DNA of 64,000 bases from Hamiltosporidium tvaerminnensis (Eukaryota > Microsporidia > Dubosqiidae), in assembly GCA_022605425.2 (NCBI GenBank), contig CM061247.1, forward strand, positions 124,001 to 188,000. The letters are read 5' to 3'. Below are positions 20,747 to 33,885 of this stretch, in pieces; position 1 is the stretch's first letter; every line of letters begins with the position of its first letter. The translations under genes were made by a program, and so were the position numbers. Below the pieces are notes generated by a model, which saw only the letters and a program-made list of their open reading frames with translations, did no database searches and had not been told where the DNA came from.

Positions 20747-23700
20747 ATGCAAACATTGTTTAGTTCACAGACGTTTGGAAGTACGGATTCCTACCTTGAT
20801 ACAGTTTTAGAAGTTTACAAACCAGTGATAGTTTAAATAATATTTTTCTAAAATCCGATGATCCTTTCTCTTTATTAATAATTGGTAAAACCTTATACTT
20901 AAATGGAATATGATACTAAAAAAACATGAAGAACTACTTGCAAAATATCGTTTAAAACATTTTATTAATGGAGTACAAACACAACCATTTGATGAAAGCA
21001 CAAAATCAAAACTTATATTTATACTTAGATTTCTAACCTATATAATGAAAAATACTTTTAATCATGAGATTTATATTATTGATTCATCGCACTCCAATTT
21101 TTTTAGTTCTTATGATTTAGATGTTTCTTATCATTCTTTGTTATTTCATAACGAATATTATTATAATATTTCAGGTGTGTTTAATTCGTTATCATATTCA
21201 TATTTGAAGACCCGGAATTTTAGTTTCTATATCGAAAAAACATTTATAATTTATTCTGCTGGTAATGAAAAAGAGCCTATTATTGATTTTTATTTCAATA
21301 ATGAAAGATTAAATTATATCCAGGTCGAAATACAGAAAAAGCTCCGGTATATAATTTTCGAGGAGAAAAAAACAAACATATATGATTTTAAAACCAATTG
21401 GTCTAATGTTGAAATTATCTATTCCAATTTTTTAAGGTATGAATGTTATAAATATTCTGATTTTCAAAAACTACTTTCAATTGAGGTATTAGCCAATGTT
21501 CTTATAGCAAAAAATCTAACTATATATAATTTGGAACTAATATTATTTTGCATTGATTTATTTTTATCAAAATCAGCTGAGGATTGTTTAATTGAAAGTT
21601 TATATATTTTTTCAAGCAATATTCTAACAATAAATTCTCATATTTTAGAAGAGGAGAGGGTAATTTTCCATCAAAATTTAATCAAAGACCTTTTTTCAAA
21701 ACATCGGGCGCTTTCTACAAATTTTAAAAACGAGAAGTATTTAATACTCTATAACAGATTATTTATTATGTTAAAGTTCATAAATAAAGATTTGAAAATC
21801 TTTTATTGCCAACCATTTTACGAAGATAGAATAGACATGACTGATATTTTTACACTTTTTCTAAATATTCTATATATATTACATGATGAATTATACTTTT
21901 CTAATTTTGTAAATATTTTTTTTAAATCAGATACGATAAAAATATACCGAACATTATTCGCTTTAATTGAACTTAAAAATAAAGATGCATTAGTTGTTCA
22001 TGAATTCATGACAAAAATAAATATATTTGTTGATTACAAGGATAAAATTATGTTGCTATTTAAAATATTTTTCAAAATAATTGAATAATATATTCTAAAA
22101 ACTTTTGTGAAGCACAAAATGAGTTTATTTTGGCTTATTTCGAAAACGTTCATAAATTCACAAATAATTACTATCATTATGATTTCCTGTTTATAGATTT
22201 TATAAATTTTAATTTCCCTCAGATTTTAATAAGAATACAACGAGATAATATTTGGGATATTCAAAGTAAAATTTTTGAAAATATTTTTAATTATTATTTG
22301 GACACAAAAATATCTTTGACGGTTACAGCATTCGAAACTATATTATATTTAATGAAATTAATATCCACTCAACCATTTGAAATTTTGTTACATGGTTTTA
22401 TCTAGAAAGTGCTGTTTTTTTATTATAAACATTTAGAATTTTCTGTTTTCTTAATGTGTTTTCCTTTGAAAGTAATTGAAATCTAAACGGAATTCAAGAT
22501 TATTTTAGCAGAAAATAAAAATATCAACTGTAATATCGATCTTGTTATTGATAGTTTGAATTTAAAATTCGTTTCTAGTAATATGAATATGGATGTTTTT
22601 CTAAACAATAGAAAATTTTATACGTTGAATGCATTTTCTGCAAAATTACATATTTTTCTAAACAACATAAATGATAAAAACACAATCGAAGAATATTTTT
22701 ATTACGATTTCCACCTGATCTATGTCTTACAATTATTTACCCTTATTCTTAACCATGAAAACATTTTTCTAGAAACATCTAAGAACCAAAATTTAAATGA
22801 GTTGTTAAATATATCTAAAGAGACTTATAATTTGCAAATTATTGATCTAGTATGGAAATTAAATGAATTGTTAGATTTCAAATTCATGTATCAGCATAAA
22901 AAATCATTTTTAAGATTAGATTTGATGTTTAGAAAAATTATTACTTTTGAAACTCTAATTCTTAGAGAATCTCTTAATTTAGATGTTAAAATATTTTTAT
23001 CCCACATATATTTGATCAAGATGGCAATATATTTGAAATATATAGAAGAAAATATTGAGTTTATCTGTAATTCGAATATACATCCTCGAAAATATGAATT
23101 GGTTGATAGGATTACTAATTTACTTGAATATATTTATAAAAAAATTATTTTTTATTTTAAACCGAAACGTATAGAATGTAAAGATACATCGATCCTATTT
23201 CAAACTTTAAAAGATTATATGGATCGAATATTTTTATTAGATAATGAATTTATTTCATCTCTAATAGATTGGGTTTATATTTCATGTTTGAAGAATATAA
23301 TGAAATTGAATGAATTTCCCGCAATAAAAAATCCAAATAATGGTTCAAAATCTATCAGTTTTATAGGATTTATTGACAAAATTTTATCTGACAAAGTTTT
23401 TCATGATCAAAATTTAATTTCACTATATTCCGGATATTTAAAAAGCCTAAAAAATGCATTCAATCAAGAATTCAAAATCGCTATCAATGTTTTTCAAAAA
23501 TTTCTGAAAAATTTAAACAATTACAGCATTCGGAAAAAAATAAAATCAAATCAAGAAGCCACTTTGTTTTCTATAATTCTATCTGATCTTTTTTTTAAAG
23601 TCAATACACTCGAAAACAAAGACGCATATGAATGTTTAGAATCGATACTAGATATTATGATATCAAATAGCTTTTTTATTACGAAGTATGATTTTTTTTA

Positions 23701-26700
23701 TTTTTTTACTGGTATTATACCTTATCTAAGTAAAATCATTGAGGTTATTGCCAAAACCGAATTTTTTATAAAAATATTTGACTTGATAACAAAAATCGAA
23801 ATCAATTGTATGAATCCTCTAAGAAAATTCTTTTATATTACAGAAGAAACATTATTATATGATTTTTTACACAAATCATTTTTTAATTTATATTACACCA
23901 ATTTTTTTATAGAGAGCCAGAAAAACCATGAATCAATATTTTTCTTTGTATATGCCCAAATCGGGCAAATCATACACCCGAAAACTTATTTTATTTTACC
24001 ATCTTCAGATCTATCAGATTATTTGAAAATACTGAGAGTATATATAACTTTAAGTATTGCAAAAGACCAAATCAAAGAATATAAAAAGTCGAATTTATTA
24101 TTTTGTGATTTGACTGTAAATTGCATCCAAATTAGCGAAATATTTTTATATTTAATTTCGCTTGTGAGATTATCTAGCTGCACGGATATTTTAACAAAGA
24201 CCGAGATATATGATTATTTTCCCATTATAGATGTTTTAAAAGTACTTAATAGTGATTTGGCAAGAAAGTCTGAAAATATTGATATGATAATGGAATATGC
24301 TTATACATATATTAGATTTTTATTCGAAGATGAATTTTATTTGATATGTTCATTTTTTTATACAATTAATTGTTATACAAATTTACCAAAAAATATATTT
24401 AAATATTTTAATCAAAGATTTATTTATAGACCTAGAATAGGAAATATTAAAGAGTTTAATTCTGATTTAATATGCGATCAAGAAATAAATTTTAAACAAA
24501 GAATACTTGGTAATATGGTTAACATTATTCGATTAGAATCATATTTTTTAAAAATTAGTGCATTACAATTTTTATCAGAAATAATATCTACATTTCCATC
24601 ACTTCTATATTTTATAAAACCATATATGTTAAATGCCTATGTAGAGGTTTTGGATTCTTTGATTATATTGAATAAATTGTTTCCATTTACAACTGGGAAA
24701 AATGGAATTTGAACTTTTTATATGGATATTTTTTTACAGTTTCTTTATTTAGAGGTAATTTATGTTATGTAAACGACTTAGTTGAAAATTTATGTAGCAT
24801 ATTCAAAACAAGTAATATTAATCGTAGCTATACACTGATTTCTCTTATTTATAGAATTTTATTGTCTGAGATTTGTTGTTGTAAATATATTCAATATCTT
24901 AATAGAGAAAACCTGTATTTTTTTGATGAAAATTGCAAAAATACTTTTCAAAAAAGATTAAAAGATATTTATAAAATATTTATATCGAATAATATATTGG
25001 AACTACTAGTGAATAAATTCGAAGATCTTTATTCAAATCAGGCTATCATTCCGATGTTTCAAAATCAACTTATTGATGTATTCAATATTTTTATAGGATT
25101 TATTGAAAATAATAATATATCGATATCTGAAAAATATTTGATTTTTAGCCTTTTTAGATTTACTCTACCAGTTTCTTCTGGTTTGTTATGTCCAGTATCT
25201 CTTTTTCAATTCCAATCATTAGATGTTTTTGAAATTACTTCTGACGAAAAAAATAAAATTTATAAATTTACAAAGATTGCTTCGAAGCAAATATCAAAGT
25301 TTAAATTAGTAGAATTAGGTTATATCAATAAATATCATAAAAGTATAGGTATTTGTTCCGTTTATAAAGAAATCATGTTCACAAATTCAATAATAAATTT
25401 ATTAAAGAAAAATTTTAATGTGGATTATTTAAATGATATTGAAACAGTAATAGAAAATTTCTCACCTGAAAATTTAGGCACCGAGGAGTCCGAAACTTGT
25501 TTAAAGCGTAAATTAAATAAATACAATATACCTGAATGTGTGATTTCTAAATTTAATTTGAAATACGTTCTTGGTAGAAAAAACCCGGAGAAATATAGCA
25601 TCGATGGTGAAGTATTCGTAATGTTCAGTTATGATTATATAGTTAATAAAAAATATGCAGCAAAAAGGAATAAAATTGAACTTATCAGTAAAAAAACCAA
25701 TATAACGCCCTCAATCTACCAAAAGATCCAATAATTGTTTATGAAAAGGCAAATTGTAGGCTATTTATATATTCGTGCATCTTCTCAACCAAATAAAGCT
25801 TCATGAAAAGTACAAAGCTTATGAAAAACATTCTATTTACTTATTATAATTCGAAAAAATACCAGTATTTTGTTGAAATTTTCAAATCGGAAATTTGGAA
25901 ATTAAAAATTTCAGAACAATATTCAAAATTTCAGAAAAAAATTGAAATTTTAGAAAATATTGTAAATTTTTATAGCCATGAAATTCGAATCAATCATAAA
26001 AATATGATACTATGTTTTGTTTTATTTGAATTGATGAATTTTAAAGAGAATGAAAATTGTTTTTCTGATACATTTACAATCATTCAGTATTCGTTAAATA
26101 CCAAAATTTATAAAATGCAGAATGAAGATGTAAATATTCTATATCAAATACTTCAGGTTCATAAAAAAGATACCAAGGGTCTTATATGCTCAGTTTTAAA
26201 TGTTTATTTATATTCTTTTGAAAAATTAAAATTATTTACAGTGGAAAGCTTTTTTGCTTTAGACGTGAATACTAATATTTCAAAAATTACCAAATTTTTT
26301 GAAGAAATCGATTCTTGCTACGATTTAATAACTGAAAATGACTTACATTTTATTCAGGAAAGGTTAGAAAATTTTTTGTACTTCTTTGAATACATTTTAG
26401 AGGATTCATTGAACGCTTTTTTTGTAATTTTTTTTGACTTTAAAAATAAGATTCTTTTTGTTGTTTTTGAAAAATGTATAAAAATACTTGGAAGATGTTG
26501 TAAGCTATATTCTTTGACAAGGAAGTTGATATTTAATAATGAAGAACTTTACAAATATAAAGATAGATTGATATATAAAGATTTTCTATGTTTCCTATAT
26601 AAAATTGATACAGATAGAATTTCTTACCAAGCAATAATTTATCAAAGGAATGGAAATTTTAATAATTTGCTGGTTTTATTTTTTAAGATTAAAAAATTAT

Positions 26701-27864
26701 TTGTGAATAGCGAACAAATATTTTCCCATTTTACGTTTTATCGCTAGAAATAAAATTGATGCTTACGGCTCTAATATATCACTCATCTTTTTCGCATTTT
26801 TATGATCAATTTTTACTTTTAGTAGATCGCAATAATATTATTGACTCAATCGTTGAGCTTTTTGAAAATGATTTAACTGAAAATTTTCTTCTGAATGATT
26901 GGAAAGTGACATTTGTAAACGAAAATGGTGAATGTATTGGTCTTTTATATTTATTTTTTCTTCTCTATGGCAAGGCTATTAATGAAAACGCTTATTTCAT
27001 GCCATTCAAGACACTTGATTTTGCCTGTTTTATTGCTGAAACACAAGAGGAACAGGCTAAAATAGAAAGCATATACTATTATACGGGTATAATAATGGCA
27101 AAAAGGTATAATTATGAATTCGGTCATGGGTGTGGAATTTATTGATTCATTCTATATACATTTGAAACAAGAATCTATCGAAATTTAGGATTTAAAAAAC
27201 ATCGATCCGGAATTTTATAAAAATATTATTTCTTTAAGAAACGTTGAAAAATTAGACTCTTTATATTTGGATTTTAATGTTTCTGTAAAAGTTGGAGAAC
27301 CAACAAAATAATGAATCTTCATGGAAGTGAAGTAGATACTGATGTTACAAAAGAAAATCTAGAAGAATACATTAGAAGAATTACTGAGTTTAAAGTCTAT
27401 AAAGGTATGAAACCATATTTGGATAAATTAAAAGAAGGATTTAATTACGTATTCACTCAGTCTTTTACGATTTTTTTTACCTATCTTGACCAAAGGTGAT
27501 ATTAGAAGGTGAAAATAAGATAAATATAGCGGAATGGAAAGCAACAACTCAGTATAGTAAAGAATATAGCGATGAAGACCAACTTATAATTTGTTTTTGG
27601 GATTTTGTAGAAAAATTGGATGATATAGCTAGGCATAAATTATTGTTTTTTGTTACTGGATTAGAAAAATTACCGATTGGTGGATTTAAATCTTCAAAAT
27701 TTTTAGAACATCTTTTTAGAATCGATTATACTTCTTGTAAAAATTTATTGCCGAAGGCACAAACGTGTTTCAATTTATTAATTTTACCAAAATATGATGA
27801 TGAGAATACGCTTATTAAAAATTTGAAACTTGCAATGGAGACTATAGATTATGCATTGGCATAA
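20747..27864 (+). pseudogene. Giant HECT-type E3 ubiquitin ligase (Tom1/HUWE1-like), broken
   Basis: About 7.1 kb that would span some 2370 codons. It is now split into open pieces at 20910-22088, 22130-22405, 22556-24712, 24709-25734, 25803-26747, 26756-27145, 27311-27499 and 27496-27864, with a short possible start at 20747. The last pieces are unmistakably HECT: EFYKNIISLRNVEKLDS, ENLEEYIRRI, INIAEWKATTQY, LLFFVTGLEKLPIGGF, then LPKAQTCFNLLILP with the catalytic cysteine codon at 27766-27768. The upstream pieces are long, helical and repeat-like, as in Tom1/HUWE1. Several joins are simple frame changes (24.71 kb), and there are in-frame stops such as TAG at 27186-27188. Most fragment starts lack an ATG. 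Other large genes in the window are intact, so this is probable gene decay rather than sequencing error; introns are unlikely in this lineage. Confidence 0.8.
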
Positions 27865-28479
27865 TTTTTTTAAGGAAATAAAATTTTTGAACTTTTAAAT
27901 TATTATTCTAGATTTCGGTGTTACCTTTTCCATATAAATTCACATTTGTATTCCTGTAAGCTACTGGGCTGTATTTTAATATTTGTTGCTGCATCAATAT
28001 TTTTATATCGTTGGAAAATTTTTTGTTTTTCCGAAATATAAATACTAAAGCTAAATCTTTTGTTAATAAAACACCTTAAAATTTGATTTAAGAGAGAAAG
28101 AATAAATATTTTAATTTTTTCTATTCCCTTCTAACTATTATATACTCTGGTATTTTATAACCTTCTTCTGCATTCAATTTTAACTTGATTTCATTTTTGT
28201 CATTCGGATAAAATAATTTCTAATATTTATCATTTTACAGGTCAAAGTAATTTTTTTGTGTTTTTATATCAAGGTAAGCATCAAAGTCAGAATAAATCGT
28301 AAATTTACATTCCAAGTTATAATTATAAGTTGCATTAATGCAAAAAATAGTAAACGAATTATTTGATTTATAATTAAAAAACAATGAAACCTCATATTCA
28401 AAAATAAATGTAAATTTATCCTTAAATTTGCCTCGGTTTCAAACCCTTGAGAAAATTATCTAAAATTGCAATGTGATCC
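27865..28479. other. AT-rich spacer
   Basis: Nothing recognisable lies between the HECT pseudogene and the decayed LINE. Confidence 0.5.
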
Positions 28480-31400
28480 TTTAACAGGCGAAAAGAAAGA
28501 ACTTGAAAGCAAAGAGGTATAAAGTAAAGGTTGTAAACAATTTGGAAATGGTTCAAAAAGGTGAATGAGGGTATTCGAGAAAACCAATTTCAAATGATCT
28601 CGCTTCAACTACTTATCTATAACAACTCTCACTAAACCCGTACAAACGTCGTCAAACTAGTCTTGTTTGTTTCTGATTATAAACTCGTTCTCCCACACCA
28701 TGTCTCGTGTATATACTAGCTAAAAGAAGATCAAATCTAATATTGCTGCATTTCCAGAAATAATTCGGCTGATACTATTGTCAATAATATACTCCGGCGT
28801 GTCTGTGATACGGGATAACCTCGATTGCAGATCCGGCAATACAGAATAAATATTCTAGCAAGCTTTGAAATAGCTTGTCTATAATTCAGAGGTACAATAA
28901 TGAGAAGCTTGGTTGTAATATTATGATATATGTGTAAAAAGAATACGTATGAAATGAAGTCCAAAGGGAAAAAAGGCAAGATGAGAATGAGCGACATAAT
29001 ATCGCGGATTCAACACAGAGCAGTATTCGTAAGTGGAACAGCACTCTATACTAATCCGAGATAGAAGTAGATGACTAAATTAAGAGATTCGTGGAAGAAA
29101 TCGAAAAAATAAATGCTTGAGGCGAAGGATTCAAGTGAGGTGTTGATCGAGTAATGAACTAAATTAATCTGTTTGTATATAAATACTGAGAATTTCGCTC
29201 GCCAGCGAATAAAGCTGTACGGTTTATACGGCGGAGGATACATGCTTAAGCATTCGAAACCAAGAGAAAATCATATCCGGCTGGATGAAAAATTACCCAA
29301 TAATATTTCAACGCTAGTAATTCGCAAAAATCTTCTAAGACTCTCACTGGGCTAAAAAACTTTCTTTTGGGTGCAAAAAAATTCAAAAAATCATACAAGA
29401 GTCAAATTAAAAATTATAAACAAAAATGTCTCGGGACTGCATTTAGAAAAAATTTATCATTGAAATTTTTTTTTGTGGAAGCGGGGTGAAAAAAACCTTA
29501 GAATATATGAAAGTATAAAACTATTGAGAAAAGAGAAACGTATGTTTAAGCTGCACCAATGTTAATTTTATACTTGATTATATAAACCTTGTGTGACCGA
29601 GAATATGGTATGTCGTACCAAAATTGTATGTTTTTGGTCCACGATGTGACAAAAATAAATAATATTTATGTGAAAATTATTTGATCCTATTTGTATCAGA
29701 TAACTATCCGGCCATGTTCCTTTACATTTATGAATTTTTAGTTATCATTAATTGGCTTTCTAACTAGAAAGCTGGTGGAATTGATTATATTCACAAATTT
29801 CTCATCAAGACAATAACAACTCTTCACAAATATCTTTATGATATTATGAAATATATTTTTAGAAGGGCTACTTCAAGCTTATTGGTTCTAATACGCCTCG
29901 CTTATTCAATTCCGAAATGAATCCTGCAAAGAGGCTCTGATTAAAGGCCAATTATTTGTATGTCTAGCCTCTATAAGTTAACGAGAAAGTCTCTAAGATA
30001 GTCTTCAAATTGAAGTGTAAAAGCCTGGGTTACTTTCAGAAAACAAATCAAGAGTAGTAGGGGATCTTCAAAGCATCAGTGCAGGCTTTATTGAATGCAT
30101 ATTTCAATAAAGAGTACAGAAACAATCACATGATAAAACCGATTAAATGCCATCAAAAACTATGTCTCGATAGATCGTGCTTATTTGACTCATTGCATCG
30201 GAAACCTTAACTTTTCTGACTCGATCCGGACATGGGTTAAGTAAAATATTAAATAGAAAATTGTTTTTTCTGTAGGGTTTGAAAAAATTAGGAGCAGAAA
30301 ATTGGAAAGATACTACTGAGATATAGCATGATACCTTCGCTTTTTGAGTTGTGTATATATACGTTAATCCGCAAACTCAATTAGAAGTACACAAAGATGT
30401 CAATACACAATGATGCAGATTCTCACACTACCAATCATGTCTTGTCCATGATTATTTTAAGTTCCTTACAACAGAAAACTTCCATTGGGATCTATGGCAG
30501 TTAAGACTAAATATTTTTTGAAGGCTATTGGATTATAGATAAACGAAAAGAAGTCAGCCAGAAAGACAAATGTTGCGAAGATATCTCTGTTATTCTAGAA
30601 GGTGTTGGTTTTGCAAATATTTAGAAATAATAGAAAATAACAGATGTAATTTCAAACTACGCACATTTGAACAAGTCTAAAGCAAACACATATAAAGAAC
30701 TAAAGGACTTTCGCACTAAATTAAACGCAAAAAACTATTTTCGGCAACGATCAGAATGCAATATCTTAGATTTACTACCACATAGAAGTATTTAGACTTG
30801 CATCATCCGACTTCTCTAAGTTACATGTTGCACGGAGTGCGCGGTTTGGAAAAAATAATGTGCACGAAAAGTCGGTTTCCAAAGAGAATTTATATCTTTA
30901 TGGGACAAGCTTGAATAACGCCTCATAGTGTTGAGATTCCAAGGAAAAATATGCGAACTACAACTCTTGGTTTGTCTGTGAAAACGGAAAGAAACATCCT
31001 TAAGAGGATAAGCAAGGTTCATGGTGTAAAATATTAATTAAACGCATCTTGCAACAACAAAAAGTTTCTTAAACGTAAAATATACTGATGAAGAGAAGTC
31101 TTATAGAAGAAACTGAAGACGGTCAATCTGAAAGTTATATAAAGAAAGAAAAATGAAAACCTAACTGAAAGTCATAAACCAAGAATAATGAGATCGTAAG
31201 TGATTTTGGCCGATAGAGATTGCTAAATAAGGGCAATATTAGGCCACATTATAAAGCAGTAATATGTTATATTCTGGATCGATAAATATTTTTGGGCGCA
31301 GAACGTATATGCCTACATTGTAATAAATCTGGTAAAATAGTATCTCATTTAGCAACGTGATGTGAGTAATGCTCGGTCGTTGACTTCACCAGACAGCATA

Positions 31401-32140
31401 AAGAAGTGGTTTGATGCCGAAATCTTTGCTTACAATAGAAATAGATTATAGTTTTCAAAGCGAATATGGAGTCACTTAGTTCAAGAAATTCTTGAAAACT
31501 AACATGGGGATATAAGAATTCCGACAGAATAAGAACCGATGTCAAACTCCGAATAAAAGACCCGACATATATTTTTTGATAATGGAAAAAAGAAAACTAT
31601 ACACATTTATTTACGTGGAATTACTTATCATGATTCACTTCAAATAATTGACACTAAAAAAAATATAGAAGTATGACATGTTAGCAAACGAACTAGAACT
31701 TTTTTTAAGTGTGGTGTTGAGATAATCTATTATGTGATGACCTGGGGCGGTATTGTGACAAAATACCTTAATCCATACCTCAAAAGACTGCAAGTATTCT
31801 TTAATGTAGAAGCCTAAATTATTTCGATAGTACTTAAGCTGACAGTCGAAATAATATTTTTTGATCTACGAAGAGTACTTGAGTCTAGACTAAATGCCGA
31901 AGAGAGCTCGGAGAGAGCATCTATAGATGCAATACATGATTGTGAAATATATCCACAGTCCGTTTTCGTATTTCTAATTCACGCGAATGGGAAGAAAGGC
32001 TCGAAAAAAAAAACAAATACCAAACTCTTGAAACTAAAAATGTTGAAAAAAGAATCGAAACCAAAATATTGACTCAAAATCTATAAGCGAATCTAAATAT
32101 AGAAAAACAATTATATAGAATAGATTTGGGGGCAGAATAA
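28480..32140 (+). mobile_element. Decayed full-length LINE
   Basis: This copy is colinear with the nearly intact LINE at 38.6-42.4 kb but riddled with stops and frameshifts. N-terminal homology begins around 28.5-28.9 kb and is clear at 29255-29340 (NISTLVIRKNLLR against KISKLVLSKDLLE). The RT region runs 29.7-30.7 kb, for example the TCTTCACAAATATCTTTATG block near 29820. The zinc-finger region is near 31310 and the endonuclease region near 31560-31640. It preserves the junction where the intact copy has a stop: ATATATGAAAGT at 29502-29513, so GAA stands where the other has TAA. The 3' end dissolves about 140 bp before the LSm1 start. Confidence 0.8.
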
Positions 32141-32278
32141 AGAGCAAAAACAAGAAATAAAATTACTCTGGTATCTACGATATTTTAAATCGTGTTTAAA
32201 TCAATAAATAAGAAGTTTCATTTTGGTTTCGAATCGTTTCCCTTCAAAATTATTTTTTACATTTTTGTTGATCCCCTA

Positions 32279-32593
32279 ATGAATAACAATGAAAATGTTT
32301 TAGGAACAACAGATTTTGAAGAATTTCTAGACAAAGAAATTGTAATTATGTTATGGGATGGAAGACAAATATATGGAATTCTCAGATCTTTTGATCAATA
32401 TAATAGTATTACCATACAGAATACAAGAGAAATATATATACATGAAAAATTATATTCCGAAAAAGATATAGGACTCGTTATTGTTCGAGGAGAAAATATT
32501 ATTTTATTAGGTACATATAAAGGCTTCTTAAATAATTTTAATAAAATGGATTATTTAAAATTTTGTGAAATGACCAGTGCTATAAAGAGCTAA
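32279..32593 (+). CDS. LSM1: LSm1 (mRNA decay Sm-like protein)
   Basis: 104 residues from the ATG at 32279. The frame extends 29 codons upstream, but only from a GTG, and the CCC start signal (GATCCCCTAATG) marks this ATG. The Sm fold is clear: Sm1 motif LDKEIVIMLWDGRQIYGILRSFDQYNSITI and Sm2 motif DIGLVIVRGENIILLG. The pattern FLDKxVxxxLxDGRxxxGxLRSxDQ and RGENIxLLG is diagnostic for LSm1 among the Sm family. LSm1 caps the cytoplasmic LSm1-7 ring that binds oligoadenylated mRNA 3' ends with Pat1 and promotes decapping. It lies just downstream of a dead LINE and just upstream of AT-rich tandem repeats. Confidence 0.9.
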   Translation: MNNNENVLGTTDFEEFLDKEIVIMLWDGRQIYGILRSFDQYNSITIQNTREIYIHEKLYSEKDIGLVIVRGENIILLGTYKGFLNNFNKMDYLKFCEMTSAIKS

Positions 32594-32777
32594 ACTATCA
32601 ATCAAAATTAATTATAAATGCTTTTTTATATTAGTCGTGTATTAACTATTTGTACCAAATGATAATCTTTGACTCAGTTTCAATATTTATAAATAAAATT
32701 AATTATAGTTTAGAATTTATAAAAAAAAAGTAAATAAATATTTTATTTTTGTTAATTCTATGTATATTTTTGCTAAT

Positions 32778-32967
32778 TTATTCCAAATATTCATCAATTA
32801 TAAAAATTATAATTTGTTTCTTCCTAGTTAGCTTCCTGATATTCTCTTAAGATTTATTCCAAATATTCATCAATTATAAAAATTATAATTTGTTTCTTCC
32901 TAGTTAGCTTCCTGATATTCTCTTAAGATTTATTCCAAATATTCATCAATTATAAAAATTAGAAATT
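32778..32967. repeat. 76-bp tandem repeat, 2.5 copies
   Basis: Units beginning TTATTCCAAATATTCATCAA recur at 32778, 32854 and 32930. The first two are essentially identical and the third is partial. The array follows LSm1. Confidence 0.9.
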
Positions 32968-33439
32968 TTATTTAGTGAATTTGATTTTTATTCTAGCTTC
33001 ATCAAATATAAAACAATTATAAAAAGAATAATCTGATGATTTGAATAAATTTTTTCTTATAAAAAAAAAATTAAATTTAATTTTTACATTTATTTCCAAA
33101 AAGAAATAACAGTATATTTCAATTTATCTAAAAAATTATTTTAATCAAAATTTTCATCAAAAATATTCATCAAAGATTTCTTTATAATTATTCTTTCTTC
33201 AAAATATCTTTATTTGACATTTATTGATTTCTTTAATAATATTCTAAATAAAATATCAATATTTTAGCTGTTAAAAATATATTTGTTTAATATATTTGAC
33301 TAAGTATTATTTTTTAAAAAAACAGAGTATTTTTTTGTTATTAATACAAGCTTATACTTATTTATTACCGTGAAACTAAAATTCAGAAATAAAATTTGTC
33401 AAAAATTTAAAATTCTATAAAAATTAAATAAATTCGTAT

Positions 33440-33683
33440 TTTACTGTAAAAGACCGTTTAAACTCGAAAAGAAAATAAATTTAAAATCCTAAAAAAATAT
33501 TTTAAACATTTTTTCTAAATCTGTATGAGAAAGTAAAACTTTATTTAAGGAAAACCTAAAAAATATTTTAAATATTTCTTCTTTAAACCTGCTTAAGAAA
33601 TTACAAAAAGAAAATAAATTAGAAAACTAAAAAATATTTTATATTTTTCCTTAAATCTGCTTAAGAAATTAAAAATTTAATTT
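33440..33683. repeat. AT-rich tandem array, left of piggyBac
   Basis: Loose 60-80-bp units contain CTAAAAAATATTTTA and CTGCTTAAGAAATTA-like blocks. A further unit (AAATCCTAAAAAAATATTTT) lies just beyond the piggyBac element, at about 35975-36075. The transposon therefore landed inside this array. Confidence 0.6.
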
Positions 33684-33885
33684 ACCGTTTGACTGCTACG
33701 CGGCGCGAATGCGCTTCGTTCATTTGTCTCGAAAACAGCGACGCAGCGCTTTCGCGCTGCCAGTCACAGTGTGTCTTTTTGCTCCGTGGAATTGAACGTA
33801 GTCTGACCTCGCGAGTACTTTGTAACACGAGTGTATTCTAAACTAACTTTTTACCGTTTTTATATATTATTTAAAAAATATAACC

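Noticed and set aside
20747-27864. Introns as the reason for the split HECT gene
   Set aside because: Several joins are bare frame changes with no splice signals, in-frame stops interrupt conserved HECT blocks, and genes of this lineage are nearly intronless.
32192-32278. 29-residue upstream extension of LSM1
   Set aside because: It begins with GTG. The ATG at 32279 follows a CCC motif and fits LSm1 length.
33677-33680. TTAA as the left target site of piggyBac
   Set aside because: There is no matching TTAA directly beyond the right terminal repeat, so the exact duplication cannot be claimed.
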